Shown piece by piece: positions 1-11,139 of a stretch of 64,000 nt of DNA. The DNA is from Chenopodium formosanum (lineage: Eukaryota > Streptophyta > Magnoliopsida > Caryophyllales > Amaranthaceae). The notes beneath the pieces were generated by a model. It was not told where the DNA came from, did not search any database, and saw only the letters and a list, made by a program, of their open reading frames with translations. The translations under genes were made by a program, and so were the position numbers. The stretch is from contig CM044865.1 of the NCBI GenBank assembly GCA_024500155.1, positions 33,125,501-33,189,500 on the forward strand, read 5' to 3'. Numbering within the stretch: position 1 is the stretch's first letter; the number at the start of each line of letters is the position of its first letter.

Positions 1-172
1 CCCAGCAGATACCCCTCTAAATTTTCGTTCTCTTTATTCCGTTTCAAGTTACTAACTTGACCGTCGGAGGCGGAGCACCAACCACCTGGAGTCTCCGTTA
101 TTTTGCAGGTACAGCTCAGCCGGATTAGACTTCGTGACGTAACTCTCCCGAGGGACAAAAACACCTTAAACA
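1..172 (+). mobile_element. R1: 3' part of an LTR (plus orientation)
   Basis: The sequence ends in ...ACACCTTAAACA at 172. The reverse complement of 416-450 ends in the nearly identical ...ACACCCAAAACA, so 172 is taken as the 3' end of an LTR of the same family as the minus-strand LTR at 416-861. The two copies also share the stretch starting CAGATACCC near position 6 and the motif CGTAACTCTCCCGAG before the end. The segment 50-130 (accgtcggaggcgg, tttgcagg) is typical of plant Ty3/gypsy LTRs of this type. The rest of this copy lies left of the window. The 5 bp after the end, GGTGT (173-177), is the expected TSD. Confidence 0.7.
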
Positions 173-415
173 GGTGTACTATGAAATGAATGAGCCATCT
201 TTGGCCACATACATCTCCACATCATCATCCTCATCCTCATCATCTTGGTTAGTAAAGACCTCCGACTGATGTACCGGTTGAGGAATGCTTGAACTACCCG
301 GTTGAGGAATGCTTGTATTACGCGGTCGGGTAATAGGTTGGGGATTGTTTGGATCAGGAGGTGGTACAGACTCTTGAACCATCTTTGAGGTATTTTCCCC
401 ACAGACGGCGCCAAA
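173..415 (-). mobile_element. R2: start of internal region with PBS and first gag-side ORF
   Basis: Reading the minus strand from the LTR end at 416, a primer-binding site TGGCGCCGTCTGTGGGGA (396-413) comes first, followed by an ATG at 382. The 67-residue frame 382-179 is rich in proline at its start and acidic near its end (a run of Asp/Glu around residues 48-54). That placement and composition fit the N-terminal leader or gag start of a gypsy element, but there is no recognisable gag domain in so short a piece. It is cut at 172/173 by the opposite-strand LTR R1. Confidence 0.65.
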
Positions 416-861
416 TGTTTTGGGTGTTTTTGTCTCTCGGGAGAGTTACGTCTCAAAGTCTCTTTCAAAGAGTAAGTGTCTAATAACGAATGTTAGTAAA
501 TTAAATAGGAGTAAAAAGGTGTGGAAATTTAGATGGGTATCTGCTCGGATTCCAAGCTCGAGATGTCTCTTTCAAAGAGTAAGTGTCTAATAAATGGTAA
601 ATTGTGCCTCTAAATGGAGGAAATATCCCTATTTATAGGGTCCTCGGGAATTGTGCCCCTGATTAGGTCATCAAGCCCTAATCATTGGTGGGCTGCGCCG
701 CATTGCATCTTTCTCGGAATTTGGGCCATGAAGGCCGCCTTTTTCCCATTTCTTTGGAATGACACGTGTTAAATAGGGCTTGGTCCATTTTGGACTAATC
801 CTAGGGTGACACGTGTCACTTTCTAGTTGGACCACGTGGCAGGTTAAAATTACCCCAAACA
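416..861 (-). mobile_element. R2: 5' LTR, 446 bp, minus strand
   Basis: On the minus strand the LTR runs from TGTTTGGGG (861) to ...AAAACA (416) and is followed directly by a PBS, so it is a 5' LTR. It interrupts the gag of element A: the plus-strand reading frame resumes at 864 with residues (KHLKYQNN) that match the uninterrupted gag of element B. The 5 bp CCAAG at 862-866 is the expected TSD; its partner is outside the window. A minus-strand TATA box lies at 630-637. Three perfect G-boxes (CACGTG) sit upstream at 763-768, 810-815 and 833-838. Confidence 0.85.
630..838 (-). promoter_or_regulatory. R2 LTR promoter: TATA box plus three G-boxes
   Basis: TATAAATA on the minus strand at 637-630 is preceded, 126-208 bp upstream, by three palindromic CACGTG cores (763-768, 810-815, 833-838); the middle one is part of the longer palindrome GACACGTGTC. 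CACGTG is the known binding core of plant bZIP and bHLH factors. That these sites drive the LTR is inference from position. Confidence 0.6.
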
Positions 862-1990
862 CCAAGCATCTAAAATATCAAAACAATCTACACACCTTCA
901 AGACCGTCTATGATATTGGTATAAACATAGAAGATGAGCTTGCCAAACAGAAAGCTGCTAAAAGTAACTCCAACAGTGGCGGGAAAGGCAAAAAGAACGA
1001 CAATCCTTCTTCTTCCAAAACCACCCACTCTAATAATGTTAGCACCTTTAATTTGAGTGAAGTCCTTGCTATGAATAACCAAGGACAAAAGAAACCATTT
1101 AGGAGGAATTTTACACCTATTGGTATAAGTTATGACATCGCATTCGATCGACTGAATGCAAAAGGTCTTATAACTCCTATTGGACTATTTGGGGACCCAC
1201 CAGTTGAAAAGACAAAAGAGGACAGCTAATTGGAACCCCAATGCACACTGTAAATATCACCAAGGTAGGGGCCATCTCACTAAGAATTGTTAGAAGCTCA
1301 AGAAAGCTATCTAAGATTTTATTGATAACAACAAACTACCATTGCCTCCTACAAGTAAGAAGCCAAGCATCAACAATGCACCTCTCTCTAATTCCTTGGC
1401 CATCTCTGATAAGGAAAACCATGTTAATCCCTCATATCTCATCAAACCTATCGAAGAGATTCATGCTATCGAAGAAGAGGAGGAAACCTTTTTCGATGCC
1501 ATGGATGACTTTCTAGAATTAGCAACTAAGGAAGAAGTGTGAATTCTTATATGGTCAATGTGGGAGGGAATAGACTTACTACGTGAAGCTATTGAATTAG
1601 CAAAGAAACAAGGAGAGGAACTTCAGAGCAAGTTTGCTAAAGTTCCACCTATGAAGAAAAAAGCATTCCCTCTCCAAGTAATTGACACACCCAGGAAGAG
1701 TAATAAACTTTATACTCCAATTGGGACCTCCTACGCTAAAATGTTCAAAATGCTTTCCGAGAATGGTAAGGTCAAACCTCTCGAACCGAGACCATTTGAA
1801 TCTCTAAAGAGGACATAGAGGTTCTACTGTCCATACCATCAATCAGGGGGACATACCATTAAAAACTGTTTTAAATTCAAAGATTTAATTCAGAAGATGA
1901 TTGATGATAAAAAGCTAGTTCAAATCCCATAAGAACAAGACATAATCATTAATGGGGTTTGGGACAGCGATGATGAAGATGTCTACCTTA
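862..1990 (+). pseudogene. gag: Element A (Tat-lineage Ty3/gypsy): gag C-terminal half, decayed
   Basis: The frame starting at 864 matches the gag of element B (minus strand, around 23026-23570) residue by residue over long stretches, including the KGKKND segment and the FTPIG...FDRL...KGLITPIG segment. Two zinc-knuckle-like stretches follow, one degenerate near 1250-1320 and one clearer near 1825-1880 (pattern C-P-Y-H-x5-H-x3-K-N-C). Stop codons interrupt it at about 1227, 1540, 1816 and 1930, and one frame change is needed. Gag is the structural protein that packages element RNA; this copy cannot make it. The N-terminal half is separated by the R2/R1 insertion and lies beyond the left edge. 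Confidence 0.8.
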
Positions 1991-1995
1991 AGGAC

Positions 1996-3930
1996 ATGGA
2001 AGAACCTCTACTTTCAATGTCATATTCAATAGGTGATTTTTGGGATGAAGAGGACTCACCCATAGACGTCCTCACAAGATCAGGGAGAATGCAACCTCCC
2101 ATCTCTACACAACCCATGCCTATCGTGCAACAAGTTCCCATACCTATTATAGAAGACAACGACATTGACAAGCAATTCAAAAAGACCAAGGCCGAAATGA
2201 ACGTATGGAAACTTCTAGCTATGTCTCGAGAACATAGGTTGGCAGTAATGAATGACTTGGATAAGATAGGGATAGATTCCGACACCACTCCTGAGGGGTT
2301 GGCTAACTTCCTTATGAGTGATCTCCCTAGTCCTATCAACTTGATCACTTTTTCTGACAAAGATTTACCTCCAGAAGGTGACAAGCATTACAAGGCACTA
2401 AATCTCATAGTAGTCTGTAAGAGGATGAACATCCCAATGACTCTTGTAGACAATGGATCAGCAATTAATGTCTGTCCACTCAGAACTGCAAGGATGTTAG
2501 GCATAAGGGATGAAGACTTAACCCCGTCAACACAAGGAATAAGAGCCTATGACAATACTCGTCGCCAAGCTCTTGGTAAAATCACTATGAATGTAACGGT
2601 AGGAGCAATAGAACTTGCCACCATATTCCAAGTGGTAGATATTAAAGCTTCATTAAACTTATTGTTGGGACGCCATTGGCTTCATGACCTCAAGGCCGTC
2701 CCTTCATTTCTTCACCAGCTGGTAAAAGCCATAGTTGGAGGAATCCCTATCACAATCGATGCTTCACCTATGAGGATTAAAGTTGTTGAAAATCCGATCA
2801 TTAATGTGGAGCACGATGAGGATGATGAAGACTTGTGGGGCTTTAATGAAGAGGTTTCGTTAATCGAGGAGGATGAAAGGACCCTTCTTTGTCATGACCC
2901 CCACTTCAATATGACAGTAAATGCTATTCTTAAGAGACAGGGGGACTTTCCTAGAATAACTCTAGGAAAGAAAAAGGAAATAGCAAAACAAATGGAATTA
3001 CCTGGCCTCCCTAAGTTTGATACTTTCGGAATTGGTTTTGAACCGACTCGGGAAGATCTTAAGCGAGTCCAGGAAAGGTCTAAGGCACGTAGGAACGCTC
3101 GCACCCAAAAGAAAGCAATCTCAATGGATCAGTATTCTCTTACTCTCAATGGACAGTTTATAAGAGAAGGAGAGGACTATCCATGCTATGAATTTCCCAA
3201 ACCTTTTGTTGTAAATGGCATAAGGCAACCGGGGTTCAAAATCTTTCTGGATTGCTACTTTTTAGATGAGATCCCAACTCCTATTCACAAGGAGAAAACA
3301 CCCCCATGCTTTGACTTTAATGTCATGGGATTACTATTTGGGCGAGAAAAAGATGAGCCGAGATATGTAGAGGATAATTCCTTGCTCATCCAAACGGTCC
3401 TACAAAGCGAGAACTTTGACCCTTCAAAGCTCATCACTCCAGCGGAAGGATTAGTACAAGGATGGCGCAAGACGGTCAAGGTGACGACTCCAAGTGGAAG
3501 GAAAATCTCCATAACAACACGGCAAGGACCGATGTTTGAAGAGTCGTTTGAGTCAGAGTCAGAGTTTGAGTCTTTTCCTGTAGAGTCTTCAAAGTCTTTA
3601 GCTGTAGCACCTCCTATTTCTTTTATTTCTACTCCTAGGATAGTTAGTAATCAAGTCCTTGAGGACATTTTCCTTTTCGATGTAATGATTTCAGAATTCA
3701 ATAATATGTCTTCTTCCGCTTACTCCTTGTGTTTTTCATTAACCCAAGATGACGAGCATTTCTTAACTAACAATGAAAATGACAAAGAAATTATTAAAGC
3801 AATGGAAACACTTGAAAAGAAAACACCGATAATTGAGGATACTGAGACGGTTGATATCTCAAATGATTCAACCATTAAAAGAGAAGTTAAAATCAGATTA
3901 CACTTAATGAACAAGAAAGAACCGATTTAA
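1996..3930 (+). CDS. Element A: gag-protease polyprotein segment, 644 residues open
   Basis: This is the longest open frame of element A. It holds a retropepsin-like protease: the active-site stretch DNGSA begins near residue 152, and the second conserved block ending in LLLGRHWLHD lies near residues 220-230. The order acidic linker, protease, long spacer before RT is usual for Tat/Ogre elements. The frame start at 1996 is simply the first ATG after a stop; the native protein would be continuous with gag. It ends at 3930 by a frameshift, because RT coding resumes in another frame at about 3925. No intact partner domains remain, so an active protein is unlikely. Confidence 0.8.
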   Translation: MEEPLLSMSYSIGDFWDEEDSPIDVLTRSGRMQPPISTQPMPIVQQVPIPIIEDNDIDKQFKKTKAEMNVWKLLAMSREHRLAVMNDLDKIGIDSDTTPEGLANFLMSDLPSPINLITFSDKDLPPEGDKHYKALNLIVVCKRMNIPMTLVDNGSAINVCPLRTARMLGIRDEDLTPSTQGIRAYDNTRRQALGKITMNVTVGAIELATIFQVVDIKASLNLLLGRHWLHDLKAVPSFLHQLVKAIVGGIPITIDASPMRIKVVENPIINVEHDEDDEDLWGFNEEVSLIEEDERTLLCHDPHFNMTVNAILKRQGDFPRITLGKKKEIAKQMELPGLPKFDTFGIGFEPTREDLKRVQERSKARRNARTQKKAISMDQYSLTLNGQFIREGEDYPCYEFPKPFVVNGIRQPGFKIFLDCYFLDEIPTPIHKEKTPPCFDFNVMGLLFGREKDEPRYVEDNSLLIQTVLQSENFDPSKLITPAEGLVQGWRKTVKVTTPSGRKISITTRQGPMFEESFESESEFESFPVESSKSLAVAPPISFISTPRIVSNQVLEDIFLFDVMISEFNNMSSSAYSLCFSLTQDDEHFLTNNENDKEIIKAMETLEKKTPIIEDTETVDISNDSTIKREVKIRLHLMNKKEPI

Positions 3931-5240
3931 TTAATCTACTTAAAGAATATATTGATGTATTTGCTTGTTCATATGAAGATATGGCAGGCATTAATAGAGA
4001 AACAACTCAATACACCATACCGTTAATTCTAGGAATGAAACATGTAAAACAAAAGCTGCGTCGAATGAAACCTGACGTTGCTCTTAAAATAATAGAAGAA
4101 GTTCAAAAATAAATAACTGCAGGTTTTATTAAGGTATCTAAATACCCCGAATGGATAGCCAACGTGGTCCCAGTTCCAAAGAAGGATGGAAGGGTAAGAA
4201 TGTGTGTCGACTATCGAGATTTAAATAAGGCAAGTCCAAAGGACGACTTCCCTTGACCACACATCGATATTTTGGTAGATTATACAGTAAATCACGCGCT
4301 TCTCTCATTTATCGATGGATACGCGGGATACAATCAAATTCTCATGGCAGAAGAAGACATGGAGAAAACAACATTTATAACACCATGGGGTACTTACTGT
4401 TACACGATAATGCCATTCGGGTTGAAAAACGCGGATGCTACTTACCAACGAGCAGCGACCGCTCTACTCCATGACATGATGCACAAGGAGGTTGAAGTAT
4501 ATGTAGACGACATGATTTTGAAATCAAAAGATCGCTCAGGACATCAAATAGCCTTGACAAAATTCTTCGAAAGGCTAAGAAAATACAACATGAGGTTGAA
4601 TCCATAAAAGTGTGCTTTTGGAGTCACCTCAGGCAAGCTCTTGGGATATGTCATAAGCTCTAGAGGAATAGAGATAGACCCAACCAAGATCAAGACGATC
4701 ATGTCAATGCCACCGCTCAAAACTGAAAAACAAATTCGAGGGTTTATTGGCCGGTTGCAATATATAAGTAGGTTCATATCAAAGCTAACAACGATATGCG
4801 AACCAATATTCAAGAAACTCAAAAAGAATGTGCTAGTTATATGGGACGATGAGTGTCAAAAAGCCTTTGAGAAGATCAAAGCCTATCTCGCAAATCCTCC
4901 CGTGTTAGCACCAGCACTTCCAGGGATCCCTCTTAGGTTGTACATAACAGCCACCAAGGAGACAATGGGGGCTATTCTTGCACAAGAAGTAGAAGGTAAA
5001 GAAAATGCAATCTACTATCTAAGAAAAAATATGCTCAAGTAGGAAGTACGCTACACACCGCTTAAGAAATTGTGCCTCGCATTGGTGTGGGCCACAACCA
5101 AGTTAAGACATTACATGCTCGTGCATATAGTCTTTGTAGTTTCTCAAATGGATCCACTTAAGTATCTATTCAAAAAATATACACTCAATGGGCGCATATC
5201 AAGGTGGATAGTCAATTTAGCCTAGTTCGATGTAAGATTC
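3925..5240 (+). pseudogene. pol: Element A: reverse transcriptase and gypsy-type RNase H, decayed
   Basis: Conserved RT blocks can be read in order: the VPVPKKDGRVRMCVDYRDLN block near 4165-4225, LSFIDGYAGYNQI near 4300, the MPFGLKNADATYQR block near 4410-4450, and the catalytic YVDD at 4499-4510. A connection and RNase H segment follows (4640-5240) with the expected tracts around FIGRLQYISRFI and ILAQE. Stops occur near 4111, 4254, 4606, 5041 and 5223. Both catalytic Asp of YVDD are present, so loss of function comes from stops, not from the active site. Confidence 0.88.
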
Positions 5241-5906
5241 ATGCCTCAAAAGGCTATCAAAGGATTTGTAGTCTCGGATTTCCTAGCGGATTTCCTAATA
5301 GAAGATTCGACGCCGATGCATGACAATGAATTTTCAGACGAAGACTTGATGGTCACAGAAGATGATACTTGGACTCTATACTTTGATGGAGCCTCAAACC
5401 AAAAGGGATGTGGTGTTGGAGTATTATTAGTATCACCTAAAGAAGAGCACGTTCCAATCTCTATAAAGCAAGATTTCAACGTTACCAACAACGCTTTTGA
5501 ATACGAAGCATGCGTGGTAGGCCTTGAAACAGCTTTGGCATTGGGAGTTAAGAAATTACGAATATTCGGAGACTCTTCATTAATCATCAACAGGATTTCT
5601 AAAAGATGGAAAGTAAGGAGTGAAAGTCTATCCCCTTACCAAACTTATCTGGAAACTCTCACCAATAAGTTGGAAAAGGTAGAATACACCTATCTACCTA
5701 GAGAGGAAAACCAATTTGCTGATGCCTTGGCAAGACTAACCTCAACTGTTAGGATTCCTACGGAAATTGAGAAAATGCCTTTAACCATAGAGAAAAGGCA
5801 TAAACCGACTTATATTCAAGCCATCGAAGATGTCGAAGTAGTCCAAGATAAAGAAGAAGAAGAACCGTGGTATACGGATATACTTAATTACGTCACCAAA
5901 GGATAA
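5241..5906 (+). CDS. Element A: second (archaeal-type) RNase H domain, open frame
   Basis: The 221-residue frame carries YFDGAS near 5380-5397, a central YEACVVGLETALALG segment, FGDSSLIINRI, and the distal ENQFADALARL segment, which are the spaced acidic positions of an archaeal-type RNase H. A second RNase H next to the gypsy RNase H is a recognised hallmark of the Tat lineage and is the main reason for the lineage call. The domain would degrade RNA in RNA/DNA hybrids during cDNA synthesis. The frame is intact, but flanking stops isolate it. Confidence 0.8.
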   Translation: MPQKAIKGFVVSDFLADFLIEDSTPMHDNEFSDEDLMVTEDDTWTLYFDGASNQKGCGVGVLLVSPKEEHVPISIKQDFNVTNNAFEYEACVVGLETALALGVKKLRIFGDSSLIINRISKRWKVRSESLSPYQTYLETLTNKLEKVEYTYLPREENQFADALARLTSTVRIPTEIEKMPLTIEKRHKPTYIQAIEDVEVVQDKEEEEPWYTDILNYVTKG

Positions 5907-6370
5907 TATCCTCATGCTGACAAAAGAGCAAAACGAGCATTAAGACTCTTGGCTTCCTATTACGTACTAATAGACAACGAGTTACATAAAAGGGTAGCTA
6001 AGGGATGAGCTCTCTTATGTGTAGGGAAGATGGATGCCTAAAGAGCTACGAGGATAGTCCACGAAGGCATTTGTGGAACCCATGTTAATGGCAAGATGCT
6101 AGCCCAAAAGATAACGCGAGAAGGGTACTATTGGACTACCATGAATAGGGATTGTCATCAATATATAAAAAGATGCCCTAAATGCCAAACTTATGCCAAT
6201 TTACAACATGTTCTTCCATCTTTTACTTTACACCTACACCTCACCCTGGCCGTTCTCTACATGGCGAATTGATATTATTTGTAAAATTACTCCTCATGGG
6301 ACAGAAGGTCTCAAATACATCCTAGTAGCAATTGATTACTTCACAAAGTGGGTTAAAGCACAATCATATG
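5907..6370 (+). pseudogene. pol: Element A: integrase N-terminal zinc finger and start of core
   Basis: After the stop at 5904-5906 the frame continues with an HHCC zinc finger: the His pair lies in HEGICGTH near 6061-6085 and the Cys pair in RCPKCQ near 6172-6187. The catalytic core begins near 6270 with HGTEGLKYILVAIDYFTKW, including the first core Asp (D in AIDYF). Stops lie near 6006 and 6042, and the frame shifts around 6190-6270. The core is cut at 6370 by the solo LTR and resumes at 8380. Confidence 0.85.
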
Positions 6371-6954
6371 TGTAGACACCCAAATGTGTCTCCCCAAAAC
6401 CAAACCCAGTGATGAATACCTTTCACGTCATTTGATTTCGAATAAAGCGAAAGTGTGAAATGTCTAGAGATGAGGATGTTTTTATTAAAATATCTCTTCT
6501 TTATGTTTTTGAAAATATTTCTTTTCTTACCTATTTTAAGAAAACAACCAATCCAGTTTAGTTTGGTCCATGATATGAGTTCAATAATAGTGTATTTGTG
6601 TCAGGTTCGAAAAGAGCTTTCCAACGATAAATAATAAGCCCAATTCCGTTGAATAATGAGGAAGTTATGACCAAATTACTAAACTAAGCCTGGTTTGATA
6701 TTTATATGCGGCCCAATGATCTAGAGGAGGGCTTAATATTGATTTATCATTCCTAATGCAATTAGAATTGATTATAGTCTTCTAGATTCTTCTAGAAGGT
6801 TCTTTTCATTCCTAATTTAATTAGCATTGATAAATTGACTTTAGTTGACTTTTTAGAGTTTTAATTAAAATAAAAGAAGTGTTTTTAAGCAAAATACGAT
6901 TTTGCCCTCTCGTACGGCTAAATTTTATCAAAAAAAGAAAACGCGTGGAAATTT

Positions 6955-7086
6955 ATTTCCAGCGTTTGGCGCTGCACTCCAGCATTTGGCGCCACGCGTG
7001 TGTTTGGCGCTATGGTTGTGTTTTATTCGCTTCAAAACTCTGATTCGTTTTATTTTATTATATTCGGCTGATTTTCTCTATAAATA
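6955..7086 (+). promoter_or_regulatory. Solo LTR promoter: GTTTGGCGC repeats upstream of TATA box
   Basis: Three imperfect copies of a TTTGGCGC motif (near 6965, 6984 and 7002) lie in a GC-rich block at 6955-7013, 67 bp upstream of TATAAATA (7079-7086), which is followed by AGCCTCCTAAAACC. The flanks (ttatcaaaa..aagaaaacgcgtgg on the left, the aaactctgattc stretch and TATA region on the right) match A's 3' LTR closely, but the block between them does not. Confidence 0.65.
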
Positions 7087-7635
7087 GCCTCCTAAAACCT
7101 CCGTTTTCAATCACCAATTCTCGTCAAGAATTTCTTGGTTACTCTCTCTCTCTCTTTTCTAAACTAGCTTTTTGCATACAAAATTCCACATTCACAAGAT
7201 CTGGAAACACCTAGCCAAGTTCGAAGTTGCCTTTGCCCTAAACGTGAAAGGTTTTAATTTCTGAGGGTTTGGTCCCTAATCTCTTTTTCAATTATTTAAT
7301 TTAATTGTTTGATTATTATTTTCTTTGAAGTTACTAACACGTGTTTTTTGTTATTAGAAAGAGATACGAGGCATCCAAGTAAGTGATTTAATTGATTTAT
7401 TGATATTGTGATATAGAAATCATGTTAGGGTGTTTTGATCTTCCTAGTATCATGTTTAGGGTAACAACTATAATTTCTAATATCAAATATGACAATTGTG
7501 ATTCCTGCGATGCTTCCTATTCTCTTCCTAATTTTCATGTTAGTATCATGTTAGGGCTATATATTTGATTTTTGATGTTTAATGACATGCTAGGGTTTGT
7601 CATTAATATTGTTAGTATCATGCCTAGGATCTTGC

Positions 7636-7782
<147 letters not shown>

Positions 7783-8379
7783 GCTTTAACTTGATTATGA
7801 TTGTTATTATTATTATGATTATTATGATTATTGTGATAATTATGTTGCTTTATTATATTTATTGTTATTGCTTGATCACCCCTTTAATTGCATGTTTAAA
7901 GGGAATTTGTACTTGTAATCACGCTTAATAAGGTAATTAATAATCTTGTTTAAGGTTAATTTGATTATAATTCAAGTGATTGCCAATAATAGATTTATTT
8001 GTGCATTAATATTCAACCAACAAAGATAAACAGGTTTAGGGTTAATCCTATTGATTGCATGTTAATCAGAAAGCGCACATGAATACGATCAGAATAAAGT
8101 AGAGGCCTATTATTAGGGCATGTTCAATCTCTTTTAGGTTGGATTTGTACCTTCATCCCCGAACTATGAACTACTAGTCATAGTTCTAGACCTATTGGAG
8201 TTGATGATCTCCTGGATCGTTAAGGGGTGTAACCTTTACCTCGTGAGCAGTTTACAAGTTCCTAAAACTTGTTGGTGACTCTTTTTCTCTCTATCTTCTT
8301 CCCTTTGGACGCCACCGTACTTTAGTGTATGATCACAGTGGGGTTCAAGTTTGGGGTAATGCTTGAAATATTCCCTACA

Positions 8380-9122
8380 ATATGCTAAACTCACTACGAA
8401 ACATGTAGCACTCTTTATCGAAAGGAATATCATTTGTCAATACGGAGTCCCACATGAGATGATAAGTGACAATGGAACTCACTTTCAAGCTAAATGTGAA
8501 GAATTGTTACAAAAATTTGGATTTCAACACCATCATTCTTCCCCTTATAGACCTCAAGCAAATGGATCAGTTGAGGCAGCTAATAAAAATCTAATGACTA
8601 TTATCGAGAAAATGACAGAAAATTACAAGGATTGGCCTGACAAACTCCATTTCGCACTTTTGGGTTATCGCACGTCAATTCGCTCATCAATAGGAAATAA
8701 GCCATTTTCCTTAGTTTATGGAATGGATGTCGTACAACCTGTAGAGCTAGAGATACCATCTCTACGCATTGCACTAGAAAGGAAACTCGATGAAGTCGAA
8801 TGGACTAGAGCAAGGTATGAAGAGCTGATTCTACTTGATGAAAAGCGACTAGAAGCTCTACATCATACCCCATGCTATCAAACCCGTATGGCTAGGCATT
8901 TTAATACGAAGGTCAAGACAAGAAACATCAAAGTAGGAGACTTGGTGTTAAAAGTATTAAGGAAAATGTCTTGGATCCAAGAGGCAAATTTAAGCCTAAT
9001 TGGTCCAGACCCTACATTGTCAAAACCATCCTATCAGGAGGTGCAGCAAAATTAACTGACATGGATGGCAATGAATTCTCAAACATGACGAACCTTAACC
9101 AACTTAAAAAGTACTACCCATA
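8380..9122 (+). pseudogene. pol: Element A: integrase core remainder and C-terminal end of pol
   Basis: The frame resumes directly after the solo LTR. It holds the second catalytic Asp in the SDNGTHF stretch near 8465-8485 and the Glu in the PYRPQANGSVEAANK stretch near 8545-8590, giving the D,D(35)E arrangement. The distal part (KVGDLVL near 8935) is the integrase C-terminal domain. A frameshift near 8965-8975 moves the tail to another frame that ends ...NLNQLKKYYP at the stop 9120-9122. No chromodomain is visible, as expected for the Tat lineage. Integrase joins element cDNA to host DNA; this copy is inactive. Confidence 0.88.
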
Positions 9123-9603
9123 GTTACTTGAGTAGGACACTCTAGAGAGCTACGTTTGGCCTGATTCCTTAGGAAAGATACGTAGGCAACCCTTTACAGG
9201 GTGCGGCCACTTTAATTTTTGCAAACCTTGCATCCCAGAAATAAAAAGAAATTCGACAGAATAGCAGCGCCACATAAAGAAGTCTGTCGCCGGACAACAG
9301 ACTGCAGCGCAAAGCGACAGCGCCTGTCGCCGACCGACAGACAACAATGCCTAGCGACAGCTGTAAAACGGCGGCGCCGCTCTTCTGGGAGTATTTGGGC
9401 AAATTTCGGTGTTTTTCGGGAAATTTTAATTAAAAAGCTTAAATTTCATTAATAAAATAAAATTAAAATTACATTATTGATGGAATTTAAATAAAAGCTT
9501 AATAAAACAAATTAACTTTAAATTTAAAACTATGTCTAATAAATTGGAAGTTAAGCAATGCTTCAATCTTTCTTCTCTTTATTTGCCCTTTTCCAATTTT
9601 TAT
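9123..9603. other. Element A: post-pol spacer with a dyad-rich GC block (9262-9384)
   Basis: No coding sequence was found. The block 9262-9384 is dense in TGTCGC and GCGACA half-sites, for example CTGTCG-5-CGACAG at 9324-9340. It resembles the blocks that precede the two antisense genes and the LTR promoter of the same element. The stretch 9255-9270 (aaattcgacagaatag) also resembles the minus-strand promoter region near 11120, so this may be a decayed third promoter copy. I see no convincing TATA box here. Confidence 0.5.
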
Positions 9604-10962
9604 CTACATCCTCTTCATCATCCATGACTTACCTAGTAGGCATCCTTTAGAGGACCTACATTCAATTTTAGAGTAAATGGTTTCTCCCTTAGCTAGGACT
9701 CCATGTTTCTTTTCCACCCAAACCTTCTTTTCTGAGGTGTCAGCTTTTCTTTTCCCTTTATCCTTTGTAGAGTCTTTCTTCATAGGCATCACAGGTGTTT
9801 TGAATTCAATCTTTTCACCCAAACGTTCCTTAACAGGAATCACTTTGTCACCTAGACGATTCTTCACATCGGTTTTACTCTGATTTTTCTTCATGTCCTT
9901 TGAAGGCTAATTAAGAAGCCATATCTTCACATCATTGGGCTAGGAAGGAGGAACCTTTTGGGTAATCACTTACTTTAGAGGCCTAGCACTCTAATATGTG
10001 TCAAATTTTTCTACTTCTTGTGAAACAGGGAATTCATAGGGACGACGAAGATCCCCAGAAGGAATTATTTGAAGTAGACCGTATTGCCTTTTTACCCTGC
10101 AGGGATAATAAAAAGTCATCTTGGTTAAGCTTGGAAGACGACAGAAAGATTGCTTGTTGACACCAACCATCTTCTCTATTTTCTACCAAGGGATGACCAA
10201 CTTGATAGCAAAATTGCAAGAGGCAAAGACTCTATTCCACTCATGGCGTCCCATCTTAGAGAAACGTTTCTTTCACCTCACAAAGCAATTTGGAGTATAT
10301 TTTTCAATATTTTCAGGAGGACTAATAATTCTAGTCTCTCCATTAGCCATATCTGCAAAAAAAATTCAATGCAAATAAATTAATATAACTATACAATAAT
10401 ATGTTTTTGATTTCTGTAATTAAAAATATTATTTTTCTACCTGTAATAAAATTGGAGAGCCCCGAAAAGGTGCTTTTAGATTTTTCTTCAATTCATCAAG
10501 ACTAAGCATAGTCTCTCCAACAATTAATGGCATTGGATTTCTTCCAGATTCAATTTGCTCCAAAAGAGTTAATATAATTGCTTGACCCTCATTAGTTCTA
10601 CCACTAGTGAGAAGATATTGGTTAAGCATGCAAAAGAGAAAAGCCCTTCTTCTATAAACATGAAAAGATTCAGAATAAGGTCTATAAAAGTAATGGCGTG
10701 AAAATTCTTTAAAATTAACTATGCTACCATCTACAATATTTGTTAGATCTCTGTCTCTTAAATTAAAGAAACGCTCAAAATATTTATAATAATATTCATT
10801 TATTCTAGGGATTACCGCAAGATCTAATGAAGGGAAGCCTAAGATGGCACCAAATTCTTCTGGTAAAGGGCTAATTTCATCATACCCTAGTCTAAAACAA
10901 TGTGTATATGTGTTTCAATATTCTAAGGCGGTATGAATAAAATTTGTATCAAGATCTACCAT
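9604..10962 (-). pseudogene. Element A antisense gene 2: DUF7745-like protein, decayed
   Basis: Read on the minus strand from ATG at 10962, the frame has a segment with LEY..THCFRLGYDEISPLPEEF character, then an EYYYKYFERFFNLRDRDL segment, then the open stretch 10629-10429 (ILTLLEQIESGRNPMPLIVGE), and further exon-like pieces down to a lysine-rich tail ending at 9604. This pattern is what I know from plant proteins carrying DUF7745, often found in transposons; the family name is recalled and not searched. Stops at about 10917, 10302 and 10190 and a likely intron between about 10440 and 10360 show it is broken or spliced. It lies downstream of pol in antisense, a placement reported for extra ORFs in Tat elements. 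Confidence 0.6.
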
Positions 10963-11139
10963 AAAAACCTCCCATTTGAAAAAAGTCGAGTTCTTTTCTC
11001 TCTTTAGAAGTTAATGACCGACACCATTCACGAGTGAAATTGCTAAAACTCTTAGTAACTTAAGACTGATTATTTGTCGGGAAACTAAGATTATAATTAA
11101 TCTGTTGGAATTATACAGAAATTCGGCAGATTAGGGGGC

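Noticed and set aside
671..865. 64-residue minus-strand frame
   Set aside because: It lies wholly in the R2 LTR and has no domain.
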